From: Streptomyces gobiensis
GTDB taxonomy: Bacteria > Actinomycetota > Actinomycetes > Streptomycetales > Streptomycetaceae
DNA: 64,000 bases
Direction of reading: 5' to 3'
NCBI RefSeq assembly: GCF_021216675.1
Contig: NZ_CP086120.1
Location: forward strand, 5,020,501-5,084,500
Each line of letters opens with the position of its first letter. Positions within the stretch are counted from its first letter, which is position 1. Below are positions 33,713 to 41,640 of the stretch, one piece after another. A program made the translations under genes and the position numbers. The notes below the pieces were generated by a model that worked only from the letters and a program-made list of their open reading frames with translations, ran no database searches and had not been told where the DNA came from.

Positions 33713-34549
33713 TCAGCCGACCCAGTCCTGGGTGTCCGGATCCGGCCCGAGGCGGGTGCCGGTATTCAGACCGGCGATTGCGGTCATGTCACCCGCGTCC
33801 AGCTCAAAGCCGAAGACATCGATGTTCTGCCTGATTCGGGATGGCGTGGCGGACTTGGGAATCACCACATTGCCCAGCTGCAGATGCCAGCGGATAATGA
33901 CCTGCGCCGGGGTCTTGCCGTGCTTGTCGGCGATCGCACCGATCCGCTTGTCGTTGAGGATGCCCCTGCCCTGGCCCAGCGGCGACCACGCCTCGGTGGC
34001 GATGTTGTGCGCGGAGTGGAAGGCGCGTAGCTGCTCCTGCTGCAGATTGGGGTGCAGCTCGATCTGGTTGAGCGCGGGGGCCACCGAGGCCTCACCGAGC
34101 AGCCGCCGCAGGTGGGCGGGGTGGAAGTTGCAGACACCGATCGCCCTGACCCGGCCCTCGGCGTACAGCTTCTCGAAGGCCCGCCAGGTGTCGACGTAGC
34201 GGTCGAACATCGGGAGCGGCCAGTGGATCAGATAGAGGTCCACATAGTCGAGGCCGAGCTTGCCGAGCGATGTGTCGAAGGCGCGCAGCGTGGTGTCGTA
34301 CCCCTGCTCACTGTTCCAGAGCTTCGTCGTGATGAAGAGCTCCTCGCGCGGCAGCCCGGAGGCGGCGATGGCCTTGCCGGTGCCCTTCTCATTCTCGTAG
34401 GCGGCTGCGGTGTCGATGCTGCGATACCCCGCGTCAAGCGCATGGCCGATGATGGCCGGGGCTTCCTCATCCGGCACCTGCCACACCCCGAAGCCGAGCT
34501 GAGGCATCGTGACGCCGTTATTGAGAGTGATGCCGGGAACATTGCTCAC
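33713..34549 (-). CDS. aldo/keto reductase
   Basis: The 278-residue AKR barrel has the motif MPQLGFGVWQVPDEE, YRSIDTAAAYENEKGTGKAI (catalytic Asp and Tyr), YVDLYLIHWPLP (catalytic His), and the NADPH-binding IPKSATPSRIRQNIDVFGFE. It reduces aldehydes such as 2,5-diketogluconate or methylglyoxal; the substrate is not predictable. The start is a GTG at 34547-34549 giving VSNVPGITLNNGVTMPQ. The frame remains open upstream without family similarity. The LysR gene follows downstream. Confidence 0.92.
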   Translation of the reverse strand: MSNVPGITLNNGVTMPQLGFGVWQVPDEEAPAIIGHALDAGYRSIDTAAAYENEKGTGKAIAASGLPREELFITTKLWNSEQGYDTTLRAFDTSLGKLGLDYVDLYLIHWPLPMFDRYVDTWRAFEKLYAEGRVRAIGVCNFHPAHLRRLLGEASVAPALNQIELHPNLQQEQLRAFHSAHNIATEAWSPLGQGRGILNDKRIGAIADKHGKTPAQVIIRWHLQLGNVVIPKSATPSRIRQNIDVFGFELDAGDMTAIAGLNTGTRLGPDPDTQDWVG

Positions 34550-34999
34550 GAGCGCTGCGTCCTCACGTCGGTCAGAGACAGATACACCCCCAGCATCAAC
34601 GACAACCCCCCACGCCGCATGCTGTGAGCAGTCGCAGCCCCGCGTCAGGAGTAAGCGGTACCGCAGCTTGCCGGGACCGATCGGTCTGGGATGGGCCCTG
34701 TGGCCCTCCTGCTCTGACTCCTGGCCGCGGCGGCACAATCGGGACACGGGCGGACTCGGCGTTGCCGCCCCGGCCGCCGCCCAAGTCTCCGTCCCAGCCG
34801 GGCTGAGCCACACGCCCAGCTGAATTGGCTGGATCGGTAGCTGTGCGCGTGGGTAGCAGGCGACGCTCAGAAATGGCTGCGCTGCCCCTGGGCATAGCCG
34901 CTCGCCTAGGGCTCGAACCCTCCAGCTTTAGACGCACGCGTATGTAATTGAGCTTTGTGGCTATGGCTCGTCTCACCGGATGCGGGCTTGACTGAACCC
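34550..34999. other. 450-bp intergenic region, nothing firmly recognised
   Basis: Frames on both strands stay open, as expected at this GC content, but none shows a recognisable domain or a ribosome site. The region holds the upstream sequences of the aldo/keto reductase and the NmrA-type gene. Confidence 0.5.
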
Positions 35000-35842
35000 A
35001 TGACTCAGAACACGCAGAGCACGAAGGCAGCCCATACGAAGACGACGCTCGTCATCGGCGGCACCGGTAAGACCGGGCGCAGGGTGGCGGAGCGACTCAC
35101 GGAACGTGGCCTGCCGGTGCGGGTCGGATCACGCTCCGGCGAGCCGTCCTTCGTGTGGGAGGACCCCGCAACCTGGGAGGCCGCGCTTGACGGCGTCGGC
35201 GCCGTCTACATCACCTACTACCCGGACCTCGCGTTCCCGGGAGCCGCCGAGACCGTCGGCGAGTTCTCCCGGTTCGCCGTTGGCAAGGGGGCGCGGCGCC
35301 TGGTGCTGCTCTCCGGCCGCGGTGAAGAAGGCGCCCAGACCAGCGAGCGCGCCATGCAGGACTCAGGTGCCGACTGGACCGTCGTCCGGGCCAGCTGGTT
35401 CGACCAGAACTTCAGCGAGAGCTTCTTCCTGGAGCCCGTGCTCGCCGGCGAGATCGCCCTGCCCACCGGGGATGCCGTCGAGCCGTTCGTCGACGCCGAC
35501 GACATCGCCGAGGTCGCCGTTGCCGCGCTCACAGACGACAAGCACATCGGCAAGATCTACGAGCTCTCCGGCCCTCGGCTGCTGAGCTTCCACGACGTCG
35601 CCGCGGAGCTCTCCAAGGCGACCGGCCGGGAGATCCGCTATACGCCGGTCACGATCGACGAGTACCGCGCTGTCCTCGAGGAGAATGGCCTGCCGGTCGA
35701 GTTCGCCGACCTGTTCGGTTTGATCCTCGACGGGCGCAACGCACACCTCGTCGACGGCGTCCAGCAGGCGCTGGGCCGACCGCCCCGGGACTTCAGCGAG
35801 TTCGCCCGCGACGCTGCTGCCACTGGCGTCTGGGCGGTCTGA
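35000..35842 (+). CDS. NmrA/NAD(P)-binding SDR-like protein
   Basis: The 280-residue atypical short-chain dehydrogenase has TTLVIGGTGKTGRRVAERL as the NAD(P)-binding glycine motif, followed by VGSRSGEPSFVWEDPATWE and VRASWFDQNFSESFF as in NmrA-like quinone reductases (QorB type). The catalytic Tyr-x3-Lys of classical SDRs is absent. It may be a redox sensor or quinone reductase. The ATG at 35000 is chosen. It is convergent with the DUF1772 gene, whose degenerate tail runs antisense into its 3' end. The AraC gene 0.6 kb away may regulate both (inference). Confidence 0.85.
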   Translation: MTQNTQSTKAAHTKTTLVIGGTGKTGRRVAERLTERGLPVRVGSRSGEPSFVWEDPATWEAALDGVGAVYITYYPDLAFPGAAETVGEFSRFAVGKGARRLVLLSGRGEEGAQTSERAMQDSGADWTVVRASWFDQNFSESFFLEPVLAGEIALPTGDAVEPFVDADDIAEVAVAALTDDKHIGKIYELSGPRLLSFHDVAAELSKATGREIRYTPVTIDEYRAVLEENGLPVEFADLFGLILDGRNAHLVDGVQQALGRPPRDFSEFARDAAATGVWAV

Positions 35843-36354
35843 TCCCCACACGGCCGACGGGCTCCGCGACCGACGCACGCCAATGGACGGAGCCCGCAGG
35901 GCAGAAGGCGCCACGTCGCACGGGCACGCCTGGTGCCGGCCGACCCGCCGCTGGGCAGCCGCCGGCGTACCAGGGCCGGATCGGCGATTCGCTCGGGTGA
36001 CCCAGCTGCAGCCAGCTCATCGTTGAGCGGGGTGTTGAACCGGCGAGTTACGGCGATCACCGCCAGGTACAGAGCAAAGGCGGCCGCGACCGGGAGCAGA
36101 ACCTGCCGCCCGTCGCCGACCAGATGCAGTGCCGTCGCCAGGCCCGTCGACAACAGAGCACCCACGAAGCCGATGACGAACCACCCATTGAGAATCGCCA
36201 CGTTGACCCGCTGCATCACATCGATGAACGTTCTGTCGTCCGTGCGGCGCAGCCCAGGCATCACCGAACAGGCGTATGCGTAGAAGAGGCCCGCGACCAG
36301 CCCCATCGTCATCGTTGCCGCCACCAGTGACGCGGTTCGCGCCAGTTCCATCAT
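35638..36354 (-). CDS. DUF1772-family membrane protein with abnormal C-terminus
   Basis: Residues 1-132 are a normal DUF1772 (anthrone-oxygenase-like) membrane protein: GLVAGLFYAYACSVMPGLRR, then INGWF-type segment VAILNGWFVIGFVGALLSTG, and FNTPLNDELAAAGSPERIAD. From about residue 133 the sequence becomes Arg/Ser/Pro-rich, lacks the final transmembrane helix, and runs about 205 bp antisense into the convergent NmrA gene. This suggests a frameshift or deletion that removed the true end near 35.85 kb, so the gene may be non-functional. It is divergent from the AraC gene, with a 75-bp AT-rich spacer containing TTGACA (minus strand, 36395-36400). Confidence 0.6.
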   Translation of the reverse strand: MMELARTASLVAATMTMGLVAGLFYAYACSVMPGLRRTDDRTFIDVMQRVNVAILNGWFVIGFVGALLSTGLATALHLVGDGRQVLLPVAAAFALYLAVIAVTRRFNTPLNDELAAAGSPERIADPALVRRRLPSGGSAGTRRARATWRLLPCGLRPLACVGRGARRPCGDQTAQTPVAAASRANSLKSRGGRPSACWTPSTRCALRPSRIKPNRSANSTGRPFSSRTARYSSIVTGV

Positions 36355-36429
36355 CCCACCCCTCTCATCTTTAAGACTTGTGAATATGAAAACATGTCAA
36401 TTCATTCGCCAGCATCTAAACTCTGGACC

Positions 36430-37437
36430 ATGGACACACTCACGGCCCTACTCGAAGGACCGAAGGCGCGCGGAGCGTTCCTGCTCAAGTCGGTCTTCAA
36501 TCCGCCGTGGTCCCTGCGCATCGAGGACCAGGCACCGGTCTCCGTGGTGACGATGGTGCGCGGCGACGCATGGGTGCTCCTGGCCCACGGCACACCAACG
36601 CTGCTGCGTCCCGGTGACGTGGCAGTCATGCGCGGACCGGACCCGTACACCATCGCCGACGCCCCTGACACGCCTGTTCAGATCGTCGTCGGGCCCGAGC
36701 AGCGATGCAGCACCTCCCAGGGCGAGGATGTCACTGAGACCATGGCCCTGGGAGTGCGTACCTGGGGCGATGACAGGCGGGACGGCTCGTCGGTGATGCT
36801 CAGCGGCACTTATCAGGCGCCCAGCGAGATCGGACGGCGTCTTCTCGACGCCATGCCCGCGCTGCTGGTCCGGCCCGCCGAGGCCGGGGACAACACGCTC
36901 GTTTCGCTGCTCGCCGCAGAGATCAGCAAAGACGAGCCCGGCCAGGAGCTGGTACTCGACCGCCTCCTCGACCTGCTGCTCGTCAGCGTCCTGCGCACCT
37001 GGCTCGCCACCCCCGGCAGCGGCGCCCCCGCCTGGTACCGGGCCCAGAGCGACCCGGTCGTCGGCCCCGCACTGCGGCTGCTCCATGACAACCCGGCCCA
37101 TCCCTGGACGGTGGCGTCGCTTGCCCTCAAGGTCGGCGTCTCCCGCGCCGGGCTGGCCCGCCACTTCACCGCATTGATCGGCGAGCCTCCAATGGCGTAC
37201 CTCGCGGGCTGGCGGCTCACCCTCGCGGCGGACCTGCTGTGCGAGCCGGACTCCACAGTGGCCACGGTGGCCCGGCGGGTCGGGTACAGCAGCGCCTTCG
37301 CGCTGAGCGCCGCGTTCAAGCGGGTACGCGGGATGAGCCCGCAGGAGTACCGCCTCAGCGGCCATGCCGCCTCGGCCCGGCCGCTCAGCTCTCGGATACC
37401 ATCCTTAAACGCCTGTGACCTTCGGAAACGCCGGTGA
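36430..37437 (+). CDS. AraC-family transcriptional regulator with cupin domain
   Basis: The 335-residue protein has an N-terminal cupin ligand domain (AFLLKSVFNPPWSLRIEDQA, LRPGDVAVMRGPDPYTIAD). A C-terminal double helix-turn-helix follows (about residues 235-320: WTVASLALKVGVSRAGLARH, GYSSAFALSAAFKRVRGMSP). The ATG at 36430 gives the family-typical MDTLTALLEGPKARGAF; another ATG is 12 codons upstream. This regulator type is commonly divergent from NAD(P)-binding and DUF1772 genes, as here, and probably responds to a small electrophile or quinone (inference). Confidence 0.9.
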   Translation: MDTLTALLEGPKARGAFLLKSVFNPPWSLRIEDQAPVSVVTMVRGDAWVLLAHGTPTLLRPGDVAVMRGPDPYTIADAPDTPVQIVVGPEQRCSTSQGEDVTETMALGVRTWGDDRRDGSSVMLSGTYQAPSEIGRRLLDAMPALLVRPAEAGDNTLVSLLAAEISKDEPGQELVLDRLLDLLLVSVLRTWLATPGSGAPAWYRAQSDPVVGPALRLLHDNPAHPWTVASLALKVGVSRAGLARHFTALIGEPPMAYLAGWRLTLAADLLCEPDSTVATVARRVGYSSAFALSAAFKRVRGMSPQEYRLSGHAASARPLSSRIPSLNACDLRKRR

Positions 37438-37518
37438 AATAGATCCCCTCAAGCTGGCAAGCGAAAGGCGGCGCCTCTGTTGCGGAGCACACTGCTGAGC
37501 AGCTTCGCACTCGCTGAT

Positions 37519-37536
37519 CCTGCACCTGGGTGCAGG
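37519..37536 (+). terminator. compact hairpin downstream of the araC-type gene
   Basis: CCTGCACC-TG-GGTGCAGG is an 8-bp perfect palindrome 80 bp after the stop codon, between convergent genes. It could be a terminator or an operator. The rest of 37438-37650 shows no gene. Confidence 0.4.
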
Positions 37537-37650
37537 CTGCCTCCCGTCAGCTGATCGAGTCATTCGGTTCATGCGTTCGGTGACGCTCTTCCGGAGGAGT
37601 AGTCCATGGAAGTGCTCTCCTTGTCGCCTTGTTCAGCTTGGCCGTACGGT

Positions 37651-38634
37651 TCAGCTCGCGGAGCTGGGCAGGGCCCCGGTCAGATCCTTGGCCGCCCGGT
37701 GGGCCTGGATGGCCCGCTCGACGTCGTCGTCCACCAGTTCGTGGTTGATGGCGAACGCAGCGGCGGCCCCCATCCCGGCCGAACTGACCACAAGTGCCCG
37801 CGAGTCCACGACGTTGCCCACCGCCCAGATGCCGGGCACGCTGGTCCGGCCTGTACGGTCGGTGGTGACCCAGCCGTTCTCGTCCTGCTCGCAGCCCAGC
37901 CCGGTCAGCAGGCCGTCGCGGGGCACCATGCGGGGCACGAGGAACACCGCGCCGCGGGACACCCCGCTGCCCTCGGCCAGTTCGACGCCGCGCAGCTGGT
38001 CGTCCTCCACGACGAGCCGCTTGGCCGTGCCGTCGACGACGCGCACCTCACGCGCGGCCAGGGATTCCCGCTCGTCGTCGGTCAGCTCCAGGGTGTGCCG
38101 GAAGAGCACGACGTCGTCGGACCACTGGCGCAGCAGCAGCGCGTGCCGCACCGCGGCCGGGTGTGTGCCCAGTACGCCGAGCGGCTGGTCCCGCACCTCG
38201 TACCCGTGGCAGTACGGGCAGTGCAGCAGGTCCTTGCCCCAGCGCTCCCGCACCCCGGGGATGTCCGGCAGGTCGTCGCGCAGCCCGGTGGCCACCACGA
38301 CCCGGCGGGCAGTGAGCGCCGGGCCGCCGGCCAACCGTACGGCGAAGCCCCGCGTGCCGCCCTCGGCGGCCTGCTGCACCTCGTCGACCTGGCCGTCTAT
38401 CAGCTCGGCGCCATACCCGGTCACCTCGGCCCGGCCTGCCTCCAGCAGCGCCGCCGGGGCCATCCCGTCCCGGGACAGGAAGCCCTGCATGTGCGCGGCG
38501 GGCGCGTTGCGCGGTGCCCCCGCGTCCACGACCGCCACGCTGCGACGCGACCGAGCGAGCACCAGGGCCGCGTTGAGCCCGCCGGCCCCCGCGCCGATCA
38601 CCACGACGTCGTACTCGGAATTGTTCTGGGTCAT
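37651..38634 (-). CDS. NAD(P)/FAD-dependent thioredoxin-reductase-like oxidoreductase
   Basis: The 327-residue protein has FAD binding (YDVVVIGAGAGGLNAALVLA), the redox-active disulfide CPYC in LLHCPYCHGYEV, and the C-terminal FAD motif VPGIWAVGNVVD. The usual NADPH motif GxGxxA/G is altered (LGVLGTHPAAVRHALLLR), as in ferredoxin- or flavin-type thioredoxin-reductase-like proteins. The partner disulfide protein is unknown. The start at 38634 (MTQNNSEYD) was chosen over one five codons upstream. It is divergent from an XRE-cupin regulator 122 bp away, a frequent pairing. Confidence 0.87.
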   Translation of the reverse strand: MTQNNSEYDVVVIGAGAGGLNAALVLARSRRSVAVVDAGAPRNAPAAHMQGFLSRDGMAPAALLEAGRAEVTGYGAELIDGQVDEVQQAAEGGTRGFAVRLAGGPALTARRVVVATGLRDDLPDIPGVRERWGKDLLHCPYCHGYEVRDQPLGVLGTHPAAVRHALLLRQWSDDVVLFRHTLELTDDERESLAAREVRVVDGTAKRLVVEDDQLRGVELAEGSGVSRGAVFLVPRMVPRDGLLTGLGCEQDENGWVTTDRTGRTSVPGIWAVGNVVDSRALVVSSAGMGAAAAFAINHELVDDDVERAIQAHRAAKDLTGALPSSAS

Positions 38635-38756
38635 GTCCGTCTCTCTCATCTCTCTCGTCCCGCCGAACCTCTCCCGCGATCAGCGCTGTCTCACAGGGTG
38701 CGATCGCGGCCCGGGGCGGGCAATTTTTGTTGCTGTTTCCGCAACGGTCCTGTGCA

Positions 38757-39368
38757 ATGGACGACATGGAGCAATCACCTGCCATCACCCAGGTCCTCCG
38801 TCAGGTGGGCCCCCGGCTGAGGCGGCTGCGCACCCAGCGCGGCGTGGCGCTGACGGCCCTCGCCGAGGCCACCGGAATCTCCAAGAGCACGCTGTCCCGC
38901 CTGGAGTCTGGGCAGCGCCGCCCCAGCCTGGAGCTCCTGCTCCCCATCGCCCAGGCCCACCAGGTGCCCTTGGAGGAACTGGTCGGTGCGCCGGAGGTCG
39001 GCGACCCCCGCGTCCGGCTCACGCCCAGCAACGTCAACGGCAACCGGGTGCTGCCGCTGACCCGTCAGCCCGGGCCGCTCCAGGCGTTCAAGATGGTGAT
39101 TCCGGCCGCCCGCAAGACCCCCGACCTGTGCGACCACGAGGGCTACGAGTGGCTGTATGTGCTCTCCGGCAGCCTGCGGCTGATCCTGGCCGACCACGAT
39201 CTGGTACTGGGACCGGGCGAGGCCGCTGAGTTCGACACCCGGCTGCCGCACTGGTTCGGCAGCACCGGGAACGGCCCCGTGGAGATTCTCAGCCTCTTCG
39301 GGCGCCAGGGGGAGCGTATGCACGTACGGGCTCAGCCCCGGGTACGAGACAGGCCCCCGGCCCCGTGA
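38757..39368 (+). CDS. XRE-family regulator with cupin domain
   Basis: The 203-residue protein has an N-terminal helix-turn-helix (LRRLRTQRGVALTALAEATG, SKSTLSRLESGQRRPSLELL) and a C-terminal cupin (HEGYEWLYVLSGSLRLILAD, LGPGEAAEFDTRLPHWFGST). This class usually represses a divergent gene in response to a small ligand or metal. The thioredoxin-reductase-like gene is the obvious target. The start may be 38757 or 38766. Confidence 0.88.
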   Translation: MDDMEQSPAITQVLRQVGPRLRRLRTQRGVALTALAEATGISKSTLSRLESGQRRPSLELLLPIAQAHQVPLEELVGAPEVGDPRVRLTPSNVNGNRVLPLTRQPGPLQAFKMVIPAARKTPDLCDHEGYEWLYVLSGSLRLILADHDLVLGPGEAAEFDTRLPHWFGSTGNGPVEILSLFGRQGERMHVRAQPRVRDRPPAP

Positions 39369-39478
39369 AGTCCGCCGCCAGCGTGTCGAGCAGCAGTTCG
39401 CGCGCCGTGTGCTGTGACCGGGAAGGTTTGCCGGGGTTGGGGTGGTCCGGCCAGGCGGCTAACGGGCAAGATCGTCGG

Positions 39479-39901
39479 ATGCCTTATCTCGGGCTGATGA
39501 CCGTAGTCGTGCGTGACTACGACGAGGCCATCGCTTTCTACGTGGACGTCCTGGGGTTCGTCCTTATCGAGGACACCCGTGTCGATGACCGGAAACGCTG
39601 GGTTGTCGTCGCTCCGCCCGGGGCGAGGGAAACGGCGGTGCTCCTGGTCCGGGCCGCGACCGGTGGGCAGGAGGCTCGTATCGGCGACCAGACGGGCGGC
39701 CGTGTCGGCTGGTTTTTGAACACCGAGGCGTTCGAACGCGACTACGAGCGTATGCGGGCGGCTGGGGTCGCGTTCGAAGAGGCACCGCGGCAAGAGCCTT
39801 ACGGCACGGTCGCCGTCTTCAGGGATCTGTATGGGAACCGCTGGGACTTGATCCAACTGTCTCGTGACCGCGACGCCGGGGAGGCTGGTGACGCGGGGTG
39901 A
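39479..39901 (+). CDS. VOC-family (glyoxalase/bleomycin-resistance-like) protein
   Basis: The 140-residue protein starts MPYLGLMTVVVRDYDEAIAF, then YVDVLGFVLIEDTRV, and ends VAVFRDLYGNRWDLIQLS with a conserved metal-ligand Glu/Gln region. It is most similar in pattern to the glyoxalase-like proteins annotated as VOC. Whether it detoxifies or sequesters a compound is unknown. The ATG at 39479 is preferred over an in-frame ATG 38 codons upstream because family similarity begins here. It is convergent with the GNAT gene 15 bp away. Confidence 0.85.
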   Translation: MPYLGLMTVVVRDYDEAIAFYVDVLGFVLIEDTRVDDRKRWVVVAPPGARETAVLLVRAATGGQEARIGDQTGGRVGWFLNTEAFERDYERMRAAGVAFEEAPRQEPYGTVAVFRDLYGNRWDLIQLSRDRDAGEAGDAG

Positions 39902-39916
39902 AAGGCGGCCGGGCCG

Positions 39917-40396
39917 TCACGCCGCCAGCCGGTGTCGTCCGCCCCAGCAGATGTCCTTTTCGCTGCGGACGCGGGCACGTTCGCGTCGCTGGGCGGCCAG
40001 AAGGTCCGGGTGGCGGGAGTTCGTGTTGCGCCAGCGCAGGTGGGCATCGAGAGTAGAGAGCAGGACGCGCTTGAGCTTGTAAGGGGCGAGGTGGTCGCGA
40101 ACAGCGCCGGCTATCCAGGTGCCGATACCTTTGCCGCGATGCGCAGGAGCCACGTATACGTCGCAAAGCCAGGCGAAGGTTGCCCAGTCGGTGACGACAC
40201 GCGCATAAGCGACCTGAGAACCGTCGGCGTCATAGGCAGCAAAGTTGAGAGAGCCGCGTACCGACTGCTCGACTGTTTCGCGGCTGCGGCCCAACGCCCA
40301 GAACGCGTCAGTCGAAAGCCAGTGGTGGATCGAGTCGATGTCGAGACGGTCTGGGTCTGTGGAGAGCTCGTAGCCGTCTTCCCTGCTTGTGATCAG
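39917..40396 (-). CDS. GNAT acetyltransferase with atypical start and foreign-looking C-terminus
   Basis: Residues from about 10 to 110 are a GNAT domain: YELSTDPDRLDIDSIHHWLS, VAYARVVTDWATFAWLCDVY, and the acetyl-CoA loop HRGKGIGTWIAGAV. No ATG, GTG or TTG lies in frame upstream of the conserved N-terminus. Translation would need the CTG at 40394-40396; otherwise it begins at an internal TTG (40294) and loses about 34 residues. After STLDAH the expected GNAT ending is replaced by LRWRNTNSRHPDLLAAQRRE and a basic tail, which resembles the C-terminus of IS630-type transposases. It may be a damaged gene. Confidence 0.62.
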   Translation of the reverse strand: MITSREDGYELSTDPDRLDIDSIHHWLSTDAFWALGRSRETVEQSVRGSLNFAAYDADGSQVAYARVVTDWATFAWLCDVYVAPAHRGKGIGTWIAGAVRDHLAPYKLKRVLLSTLDAHLRWRNTNSRHPDLLAAQRRERARVRSEKDICWGGRHRLAA

Positions 40397-40552
40397 GCTT
40401 AGGCATCGTACTTACGGGCACGCTCGGGCAGCCGGAGGCACCCTCACGAACCAGTACCGTCACTCGGGGCGACGGATCACGGAAGTTGAGCCAGAACCCA
40501 AAAAGACCGATCGTGTGCCCAAGCCGTCGTGGGCGCGGAGCCGTCGACGACG

Positions 40553-41299
40553 TCAGGCGGGCGCGGTGGTGAGACCGGCGGCGTGGGTGAGGAGGCGCGC
40601 GGTGTGTGTTCCGCCGAGGAGGGCGTGGTGGGTGGTGGTGGGGCGGCAGCGGTCGAGGTCCGGTACGTACTCGGTCATGACGACGCCTGCGTGGTGGGTG
40701 TCGGGCTCTTCGAGGTGTATGGGCCAGCCGCGGCCGTGCAGCGCGTCGGCGAACTCCTGGGAGTGCTGGTTCTCGACGACGACGTCCGTCGTGCCGTGGA
40801 CGAGCCAGACCGGCACCGCAGCGGCGGAGGTACGGGCTAGATCGTTCAGCGGGCTGTTGCCTGTGGTGCGGGATGGCCAGTCGTAGCGGGCGGCGATGCT
40901 GAGGGCCGCCATGGGGCGCCAGCCACCGACGAGATCGGGACGCAGCGCGATGGCCACGGCTGCGGGGCCGCCCGCCGACCATCCGGCGAGTACCAGGTGG
41001 TCGGCGCCGCCGCCGGGAGAGGCCGCGTACTCCCGGGCGAACTCCAGGGAATCCAGCAGGTGTGCACGCCCACCGTCGGGTGCGTCGGAGCGCCAGTCGG
41101 GCACGAGGACGGCCGCGCCTAACCGCGCTGCCGTCTCCGCCAGTGGCTGGAGCACATCCCGCTCGTCCGGGCCTCGGCCATGCCAGAGCAGCACGGTTGG
41201 CAGCGAGCCTGGATCCGCGGCCCCAGGGCGGTAGATGTCGATCGCCTTGCCGTTAACTCCGTGCGCGAGGGTATGGGTCACACCGAACGCTGTGGTCAC
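40553..41299 (-). CDS. alpha/beta hydrolase (copy A)
   Basis: The 248-residue alpha/beta hydrolase has TVLLWHGRGPDERDVLQPLA (oxyanion region), nucleophile Ser in VLAGWSAGGPAAVAIAL, the acid in WLVHGTTDVVVEN and His in EEPDTHHAGVVMTEY. It resembles small esterase/dienelactone-hydrolase-like enzymes; the substrate is unknown. The start is a GTG at 41297-41299. It is downstream of DUF397 and XRE genes on the same strand. Copy B (60472-61215) differs at only scattered positions. The C-terminus (GLTTAPA) extends two residues past copy B's because the flanking sequence differs. Confidence 0.82.
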   Translation of the reverse strand: MTTAFGVTHTLAHGVNGKAIDIYRPGAADPGSLPTVLLWHGRGPDERDVLQPLAETAARLGAAVLVPDWRSDAPDGGRAHLLDSLEFAREYAASPGGGADHLVLAGWSAGGPAAVAIALRPDLVGGWRPMAALSIAARYDWPSRTTGNSPLNDLARTSAAAVPVWLVHGTTDVVVENQHSQEFADALHGRGWPIHLEEPDTHHAGVVMTEYVPDLDRCRPTTTHHALLGGTHTARLLTHAAGLTTAPA

Positions 41300-41640
41300 G
41301 CTGGGTTGCTCCTGGCGCTTCGGGGCAGTCCGTGGCCGGGGTACGGCCCGCGGGGCGGGGCTTCGGGCAGTCGTGGGCGGTCAGGCGCTGGGGAAGTTTC
41401 CGCCCTTGACGGCCGCGACGAACGATGCCCAGCCGTCCACGGGGAAGACAAGCGCTGGGCCGCTTGGATCCTTGGAGTCGCGCACTGGGATGATGGCGGG
41501 GTAAGCATCAGTGACCTCAAGGCAGTTGCCATTACTAGCCCCGCTGTAGCTTGACTTGCGCCATGCGCTCAGCGTCGACGCGTCGGGTATGTGCTTACCG
41601 CTGTGCATGCTCGTATTCCTCTGCAACAGCCCTGATCAGG
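40562..41640. repeat. duplicated segment, left block of copy A
   Basis: This block (hydrolase, DUF397 and the last codons of an XRE gene) is nearly identical to 60478-61490, in the same orientation. Homology begins at CGCGGTGGTGAG in both copies and ends just inside the XRE gene. Confidence 0.85.
41381..41608 (-). CDS. DUF397 protein (copy A)
   Basis: The 75-residue protein has WRKSSYSGASNGNCLEV followed by VRDSKDPSGPALVFPVDGWA, the DUF397 signature. Genes of this family nearly always follow a DUF5753 XRE regulator, as here, where the ATG lies 14 bp inside the end of the XRE gene. Such pairs include developmental (WhiJ-like) and Scr1 toxin-antitoxin-like systems. The hydrolase gene follows after an 81-bp gap. 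Confidence 0.88.
   Translation of the reverse strand: MHSGKHIPDASTLSAWRKSSYSGASNGNCLEVTDAYPAIIPVRDSKDPSGPALVFPVDGWASFVAAVKGGNFPSA

Noticed and set aside
34596..34976. 126-codon minus-strand frame upstream of the NmrA gene
   Set aside because: No ribosome site or recognisable family; probably intergenic.
40308..40982. 224-codon minus-strand frame beginning inside the hydrolase gene
   Set aside because: Arg/His/Pro-rich shadow of the hydrolase gene in another frame.
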